A DNA stretch of 61,835 nucleotides from positions 1-61,835 of the forward strand of contig JAWOGF010000068.1 of the NCBI GenBank assembly GCA_046497075.1, given 5' to 3'. Made by a program: the position numbers and the translations under genes. Positions 57,316-61,835 of this stretch are shown in pieces (the stretch's first letter is position 1; the number at the start of each line of letters is the position of its first letter). The notes beneath the pieces are model-generated. The model saw nothing but the letters and a program-made list of their open reading frames with translations. It was not told where the DNA came from and searched no databases. The stretch is from Saliniplasma sp046497075 (lineage in GTDB: Archaea; Thermoplasmatota; Thermoplasmata; Halarchaeoplasmatales; Halarchaeoplasmataceae).

Positions 57316-60168
57316 TCACTCTTGGGTAGAAGACCTGTCCCTTTTCATCCTCTTTATCATCTTGATGACCTCGAAGGCTCCTATGAATATCACCATCGCG
57401 CTGATGACTTGCGCCCATTCAGCCGGCCCTAAACTAGCGAATTCTAAGAAGTCGCTGATATATGGTCCGTAAACTCCTAGGAAAACCAGACCTATCGAAG
57501 CTATTATCGAGTATATTATGATCTTGTTGGAGAAGAAATTCTTGTTGAACAGCGAGTCATACTTGTACCTTCTAGACATGATGTTCACGAACTGGCAGTA
57601 AGCGATAGTCAGGTAACTGATCGTAGTAGCTTTGGCATATACCATCGGTTGAGAAGCCGCTGTTAGGGAGAGACCCTGCCTTGCAAAGTAGAACCAGAAG
57701 TTTCCCGCGGCCAACCCACCTATCAGGAGGGCTAAAAATACGACTTCTATTGAGCGCGGAAGATTCAGGATATGCTCGTCCTGGCTCCTCGGTGGAGACG
57801 TCATCATGGCTTCTGAAGGCGGATCGTAAGCCAAAAAGGTGAGAGGCATGATCTCCGCAAGCAGATCTATAGCTAAGATCTGGATGACCAATATCGGTAT
57901 AGCCCAATCGCTCCATCCCAGCAATCCTATCGCCGCTAGGCCGGCAAGAACGGTGGTGAGTTCCGCCCCATTGGTGGTCATGGAGGCCAGAACCGTCTTT
58001 TTTAGATTGTTGTAGATAGTCCTTCCCTCTCTAACCGCATGAACTAGAGTAGGAAAACTGTCGTCCAATAAGACGAGTTCGGAAGCTTCCTTGGCGACGT
58101 CGGTACCTTTCTGCCCCATAGCTACGCCGATATGAGCTCTTTTTAGAGCAGGGGCGTCGTTCACTCCGTCACCGGTAACAGCAACTATCTCTTCATCTTC
58201 TTCCAGCAGTTTGACTATCCTTAGTTTATCTTCAGGATCCACCCTGGAAAAGATCATCGCTTCCTTTCCCTTCATCATCTCTTTCAGCTTTTTGTCCTCT
58301 AAACTCTTCATCTCCTTCCCTGTGATCACCACGGCTTCTTCGTCATCTTTGAAAAGTCCTATCTCCTCTCCGACGGCTTTTGCGGTGATAGCGTGATCCC
58401 CGGTCATTATGTATGTGCGTATATGAGCTTCATGACAGCTCCCTATAGCTTCTTTCACGCCTTCTTTTGGAGGATCTATCATGCCAGCTAGACCCAGGAA
58501 GATAACGTCTTTTTCCACTTCTTCCTCTATATAATCTTCGTTCTTTTTTTCAAGAGGTCTGTAGGCCATGGCTAGAACTCTCATGGCCTTTTGAGAGTAC
58601 TTTTCGTTCAGTTTTCTTATCCGTTCCTTGTCCCCTTCGCTCATCTCCTCGACTTCACCATCTCTATAGATGTATTTACTGATCGAGAGGATGTTATCAG
58701 TGGCTCCCTTCATGGCCAGGACTCTCATGCCTTCTGTATCGCCTTCTAGGGCTTCCTTGACCTTTATGTCTTTATAATCTTCTCCGATATCTCGTACCGA
58801 ACTCATCATCTTTCTTTCCGAATCGAAGGGGAATTCGATTATCTCGGGATTCTCTTCATCTTCCCTTTCATGCCGTGTCTTTAGTTTGGTCGACATCGTT
58901 ATCAGCGCGGCTTCAGTAGGATCCCCTACGGGATACCAGCTGTTGTGTTGATCGTCCGGTTCGTGTATCTCAGCGGAGGACGATAATGTAGCTGCATCCA
59001 TAAAGATCTCTAGCTTGTCTATCTGCTCCTCTGTCAATTCGGTTTCATCTTCGTCTAAAATGGTTCCTTCCGGCTTGTAGCCTAAGCCTGTCAGGCTGTA
59101 CTCCTCTCCGTCAAACCAGACCTTCTTCACGGTCATCTCGTTCTTGGTCAACGTTCCGGTTTTATCCGTACAGATGACGGTCGTAGAACCCAGGGTTTCA
59201 ACTGAAGATAGGTTTTTCACGACGGCGTTCTCTTCTGCTAACCTGTTGCTTCCGGTGGAGAGAGCTACAGTGACCTGAGCCGGTAGAGCTTGAGGTACTG
59301 AGGAAACCGAGATGCCGATGGCGTAGATAAGACTGATAGTCCAATTAAGACCCTGCCAGACAGAAATGAAGAAGAGAGCCGTACTCAATACGACCACTAT
59401 AGATGTCAGATGTTTTGCTAGGCGGTCCAACTCTCTCTGGAGAGGCGATTTTAATTCTCCTGTTTTTTCTGTCATATCCGCTATCTTGCCCATCTCGGTG
59501 TCCATGCCCGTAGAGACCACGACTCCGGTCGCGTTTCCGGTCGCTACCGTAGTGCCAACATACGCCATGTTATCTCGATCCGCGAGAGTGACTTCTTCGT
59601 GAACAGCGTTCGAGTGTTTCTCCTGCGGCATCGATTCCCCTGTGAGCGAAAAATCGTTTGTTTTTAGGTTGAACGACTTTATGACACGTATATCCGCGGG
59701 GATCTTATCCCCCTCTTCGATCTTTATTATGTCCCCCGGGACTATCTCCGCCTGGTCCATCTCCTTCCATTTACCGCCCTGCTTTACTTTTGCGGGAGAC
59801 TTTATCAAGGATTTTAGTTTCTCTATGATCCGCTTGGCCTTGTATCTCTGCACGAAACCTATGACAGCGTTGATGAAGACGATTATGAACATCGCGGCGG
59901 CGCTTTTCAAGCTCCCGGAATCGTTCTGAGTGATACCTAAAAAAAGTGAAACTATACCCGCGACGATAAGAACAAGAACGAGCAGTTCTTTGAACTGGGA
60001 TAAGAAAAGCAGGAGTTTAGGTGTCTGGGCCTTACCCTTCAATTCGTTCCTACCGTGTTCATCTAGTCTCTTTTCGCCCTCCTGTTTCGACAGACCTTCC
60101 TCTGAAGTATCTAGCTCTTTTAAAGCCTCTTTTACAGTCATCCGATAATATTCTTTTTTTCCACCCAT
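57316..60168 (-). CDS. P-type ATPase, type II cation pump
   Basis: A 950-residue membrane pump. Order: N-terminal cation-ATPase domain (1-60), M1-M2, actuator domain with TGES (about 176-179), M3-M4, phosphorylation site D335 in CTDKTGTLT, nucleotide domain (about 345-580), MTGDH and TGDGVNDAPAL hinge, then M5-M10. Layout fits Ca2+ or Na+/K+-type IIA/IIC pumps. In M4 the transport-site motif reads SVPQALPAQ with Gln293 where SERCA and Na,K-ATPase have Glu. M5 and M6 have acidic residues (TNGAELTTVL and AIDLLAEIMP). Ion specificity is therefore uncertain. The gene is monocistronic. Confidence 0.93.
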   Translation of the reverse strand: MGGKKEYYRMTVKEALKELDTSEEGLSKQEGEKRLDEHGRNELKGKAQTPKLLLFLSQFKELLVLVLIVAGIVSLFLGITQNDSGSLKSAAAMFIIVFINAVIGFVQRYKAKRIIEKLKSLIKSPAKVKQGGKWKEMDQAEIVPGDIIKIEEGDKIPADIRVIKSFNLKTNDFSLTGESMPQEKHSNAVHEEVTLADRDNMAYVGTTVATGNATGVVVSTGMDTEMGKIADMTEKTGELKSPLQRELDRLAKHLTSIVVVLSTALFFISVWQGLNWTISLIYAIGISVSSVPQALPAQVTVALSTGSNRLAEENAVVKNLSSVETLGSTTVICTDKTGTLTKNEMTVKKVWFDGEEYSLTGLGYKPEGTILDEDETELTEEQIDKLEIFMDAATLSSSAEIHEPDDQHNSWYPVGDPTEAALITMSTKLKTRHEREDEENPEIIEFPFDSERKMMSSVRDIGEDYKDIKVKEALEGDTEGMRVLAMKGATDNILSISKYIYRDGEVEEMSEGDKERIRKLNEKYSQKAMRVLAMAYRPLEKKNEDYIEEEVEKDVIFLGLAGMIDPPKEGVKEAIGSCHEAHIRTYIMTGDHAITAKAVGEEIGLFKDDEEAVVITGKEMKSLEDKKLKEMMKGKEAMIFSRVDPEDKLRIVKLLEEDEEIVAVTGDGVNDAPALKRAHIGVAMGQKGTDVAKEASELVLLDDSFPTLVHAVREGRTIYNNLKKTVLASMTTNGAELTTVLAGLAAIGLLGWSDWAIPILVIQILAIDLLAEIMPLTFLAYDPPSEAMMTSPPRSQDEHILNLPRSIEVVFLALLIGGLAAGNFWFYFARQGLSLTAASQPMVYAKATTISYLTIAYCQFVNIMSRRYKYDSLFNKNFFSNKIIIYSIIASIGLVFLGVYGPYISDFLEFASLGPAEWAQVISAMVIFIGAFEVIKMIKRMKRDRSSTQE

Positions 60169-60355
60169 CTATCATTACCTATATATCGAGCTTATATGTA
60201 AATCCAAGGCTATAAATTTATTCCTTTTGATGTATCATTACAGACGAATCGATCGTCCCTTACGTTTCGATGTTTTTAACTTTTTAATCTAGAGGGTGTT
60301 AGGTCATAGGAGTAAAGTTAGTTCCCCAAATATAGATGTAAAACTTTATTACAAT

Positions 60356-60916
60356 TCACAAACGAGATTCTACTATCTCTTTGGTGTATTCCACTCTTGA
60401 TTTCATCTTTTCTTTGAGACCTAAAGTTTCAGCGATATCCATCACATCGTCTAAAACAGTTTTGGGTAGTCCTGCTTTTATATCTCTCAATATCTTCTGT
60501 ACGTATATCTCCCAATCTGTGATCACCAATCTCATATAGAAAACTACTTCTGGATCAGCTATATAACCTATATCTTTCTTGGTGCTTCTGTACCTTTTAA
60601 CGTAATCTATGAACTCATCCCCTGACTTTTTCCCAGAAAAGTATTCCGGATCTAGGAACTCCACAGTTCTCCATGTATTTTCGAACATAAATTCGCTCTC
60701 GATCATGGTTTTTTTCCTATCTATAACCTTGAATCTAGGACTCTCCTTTAATCTATCTTCTAACCCAGCAAATCCCTTTGTAGTCAATACGAAATCGATG
60801 TCATAAGTACCTATATCCCATCCTTTGTTCTCTATTGCAGAACCACTGACTACTATGTAATCTATACCTATCTCTTTCAATTCTTCGCATACTTCTTCAA
60901 GGAAATCGTTTATCAA
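60356..60916 (-). CDS. MNT-type nucleotidyltransferase, possible toxin or partner
   Basis: A 186-residue protein of the polymerase-beta-like nucleotidyltransferase superfamily. The active site is VSGSAIENKG (GS at 25-26) followed by TYDIDFVL with D39 and D41. The remainder is helical. Such proteins act as toxins (AbiEii/MenT), antitoxins (MNT) or tRNA modifiers. It overlaps the upstream gene by 4 bp (ATGA), forming a strict two-gene operon under a palindromic promoter, the layout of toxin-antitoxin systems. Confidence 0.8.
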   Translation of the reverse strand: MINDFLEEVCEELKEIGIDYIVVSGSAIENKGWDIGTYDIDFVLTTKGFAGLEDRLKESPRFKVIDRKKTMIESEFMFENTWRTVEFLDPEYFSGKKSGDEFIDYVKRYRSTKKDIGYIADPEVVFYMRLVITDWEIYVQKILRDIKAGLPKTVLDDVMDIAETLGLKEKMKSRVEYTKEIVESRL

Positions 60917-61479
60917 GGGATCACCTCTCGGATCTTGTTCCTATTTGTCACCTTCAGTATATCCTCTCTTCTCATATCTGTTTCGATAACCGGGAGGTCT
61001 AGATAGTCGTGTAGATATACCTCTGAAGCCTCTCTTTCGAGCTCCTCCTGAATGATCCGTTTCTGTAGATATATTTTGTTGATATCACTCCTATCAACCA
61101 TAGCTCTAGCTGCGAGGGGATCTAAATTCAGCATGAAAACTACTACATCTTCAAAGTCTGGTATGATCATATCATCTTTAAAGGGAGTCATACTCTCGAA
61201 GGTATGGACCTTCAGCCCACTTTCTACAACTTCTTTATATTCCCTGGGGACCACGATGGTATCTGGTATCCTCATTGGATATCTTAGAACTTTGGTGTAC
61301 GAAGTATCTATCCATAGTATCGGTATGCCTGCTTTGACTGCTTTCTTTGCATCTTCTCTGGAATTGACGATCAACTTGAATCTCTTTTGAGGGCGGTGGG
61401 GTTTTGTGTGAGTATCCTTGAATATATCGGGATATCGCTCGTATGGGTCTTCCTTTTGGAGATGATATGCCAGTTTCAT
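60913..61479 (-). CDS. Unknown protein, first gene of a toxin-antitoxin-like pair
   Basis: A 188-residue soluble protein. It is basic at the start (KPHRPQKRFKLIVNSREDAKK), with an alternating beta/alpha pattern (IPILWIDTSYTKVLRYPMRI, TIVVPREYKEVVES, KVHTFESMTPFKDDM) and an acidic helical C-terminus (NKIYLQKRIIQEELEREASEVY). I recognise no helix-turn-helix, but the layout (upstream gene, NTase downstream, palindromic promoter) is that of AbiEi/AbiEii pairs. It may be the regulator or antitoxin. It is leaderless from the TATA inside the palindrome. Confidence 0.65.
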   Translation of the reverse strand: MKLAYHLQKEDPYERYPDIFKDTHTKPHRPQKRFKLIVNSREDAKKAVKAGIPILWIDTSYTKVLRYPMRIPDTIVVPREYKEVVESGLKVHTFESMTPFKDDMIIPDFEDVVVFMLNLDPLAARAMVDRSDINKIYLQKRIIQEELEREASEVYLHDYLDLPVIETDMRREDILKVTNRNKIREVIP

Positions 61480-61493
61480 GCCTTGTAATTATG

Positions 61494-61517
61494 TCAATAA
61501 GTATATATACTTATTGA
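61494..61517 (-). promoter_or_regulatory. 24-bp perfect palindrome over the promoter of the NTase operon
   Basis: TCAATAAGTATA (61494-61505) is followed directly by its exact reverse complement (61506-61517). The central GTATATATAC is the TATA box, 26 nt before the ATG at 61479. A dimeric protein bound here would compete directly with TBP, so the operon is probably repressed by its own product, as in toxin-antitoxin operons. The element could also serve a divergent transcript to the right. Confidence 0.75.
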
Positions 61518-61639
61518 TGTTTATGTAGTTATGGTTCAGAACATTTTAACTCTTAACCCAAGAAGTCACCTTCCTAAATCACTGATCTAGGTGGGTGATG
61601 AATTGGGATAGTTTTATGTACATGAAAAAAGATGTATTA

Positions 61640-61835
61640 CATGCGAAATCGGGATGTTGGAAAGTCCCAAGTTCTCCAAGTTGGTGGGGAGCATCAGGGC
61701 GGGGGAGAATAGACAACTCTCCTGAACGAAGAAAACCTCTTCTGACATCAGGAGTACCGTGACCGTGCTCGAAGTCACTACCGTTGACCTGACCTCTGCA
61801 ACGCAAGTTGGTGAGGTAGGTGGCAACCGTCAAAA
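61640..61835 (+). ncRNA. Structured RNA running off the right edge, class unresolved
   Basis: Nested complementary segments on the plus strand: CTCCTGA/TCAGGAG (61719-61725 with 61748-61754) enclosing GAAGA/TCTTC; GTGAC/GTCAC (61759-61778); and a long hairpin 61788-61820 (CCT-G-ACCTC and CAAC pairing with GTTG and GAGGT-AGG) capped by a GCAA tetraloop of GNRA type. The tetraloop is formed only in this orientation. GTTGGAAAGTCCC at 61656-61668 recalls the conserved GGAAAGUCC of RNase P RNA, so RNase P RNA is a candidate, but the rest is cut off and I cannot confirm it. No plausible coding frame is seen from 61480 onward. Confidence 0.5.

Noticed and set aside
55031..57320. Recurring GAGTAAGTCAC motif (near 55031, 55051 and 57309)
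   Set aside because: Only three partial copies, no constant position relative to genes and one inside the P-type ATPase 3' flank; likely chance.
61584..61601. C/D box RNA suggested by GTGATGA and CTGA near 61582-61601
   Set aside because: The boxes are in the wrong order and spacing for a C/D guide RNA.
61579..61833. Minus-strand 70-84 codon frames at the right edge
   Set aside because: They overlap dense RNA-like secondary structure, have no ribosome binding site and no recognisable protein features.
1..61835. CRISPR arrays, insertion sequences or prophage genes
   Set aside because: No regularly spaced repeats, transposase motifs or phage structural genes were seen; the only large repeat is the lipoprotein cassette.

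Overview
The window is archaeal chromosome. It carries ribosomal protein L18e and RNA polymerase subunit N (archaeal/eukaryotic families), in the archaeal order L18e-L13-S9-RpoN-tRNA-Pro. It also has a geranylgeranyl-reductase-like flavoprotein, and many genes have a TATA-like box about 25-35 nt upstream of the start codon, the archaeal leaderless pattern. Proteins are rich in Asp/Glu and base composition is AT-leaning, which may mean mild salt adaptation. I cannot place the organism securely. The acidic secreted proteins and the soluble Hdr/Mvh system suggest an anaerobic, hydrogen-using euryarchaeal or Thermoplasmatota-like lineage. No methyl-CoM reductase gene is visible, so I do not call it a methanogen.

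Layout. 1-4.1 kb (minus): an NAD-dependent DNA ligase cut by the left edge, directly downstream of an X-family polymerase with a PHP domain, then a coiled-coil protein. 4.4-7.4 kb: a MATE exporter, and the minus-strand L18e-L13-S9-RpoN operon ending in tRNA-Pro. 7.5-11.7 kb: a large receiver/PAS/GAF histidine kinase and a ZIP metal transporter. 11.7-27.3 kb: the metabolic core, with succinyl-CoA synthetase alpha, Sir2, two-subunit fumarase and a 12-gene operon hdrA-mvhD-mvhG-mvhA-hdrC-hdrB-frdB-like-frdA-like-korD-korA-korB-korC. 27.4-35.6 kb: beta-propeller, ParB/GNAT fusion, MFS carrier, ArsP-type permease with two palindromic operators, a membrane protein, a SoxB-like metallophosphoesterase and an M50/CBS protease. 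35.7-39.8 kb: two lipoprotein genes with a nearly identical promoter and signal peptide, enclosing an inverted pseudogene. 39.8-57.2 kb: flavoprotein, surface proteins, RND exporter, methyltransferase, TIM-barrel protein, small membrane proteins, a probable new non-coding RNA and a winged-helix regulator. 57.3-61.8 kb: P-type ATPase, a two-gene nucleotidyltransferase operon under a 24-bp perfect palindrome, and a structured RNA running off the right edge.

How the parts fit. In known Mvh-Hdr complexes hydrogen is oxidised by MvhAG, electrons pass through MvhD to the HdrA flavin, and bifurcation sends half to ferredoxin and half to HdrBC. Here HdrC-HdrB is followed in the same operon by a soluble fumarate-reductase-like pair with no membrane anchor, then by 2-oxoglutarate:ferredoxin oxidoreductase. 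With fumarase and SucD alongside, the simplest model is a cytosolic hydrogen-driven reductive TCA arm: fumarate is the high-potential acceptor, and the reduced ferredoxin from the same bifurcation drives reductive carboxylation of succinyl-CoA. This coupling is inferred from gene order and motifs, not demonstrated.
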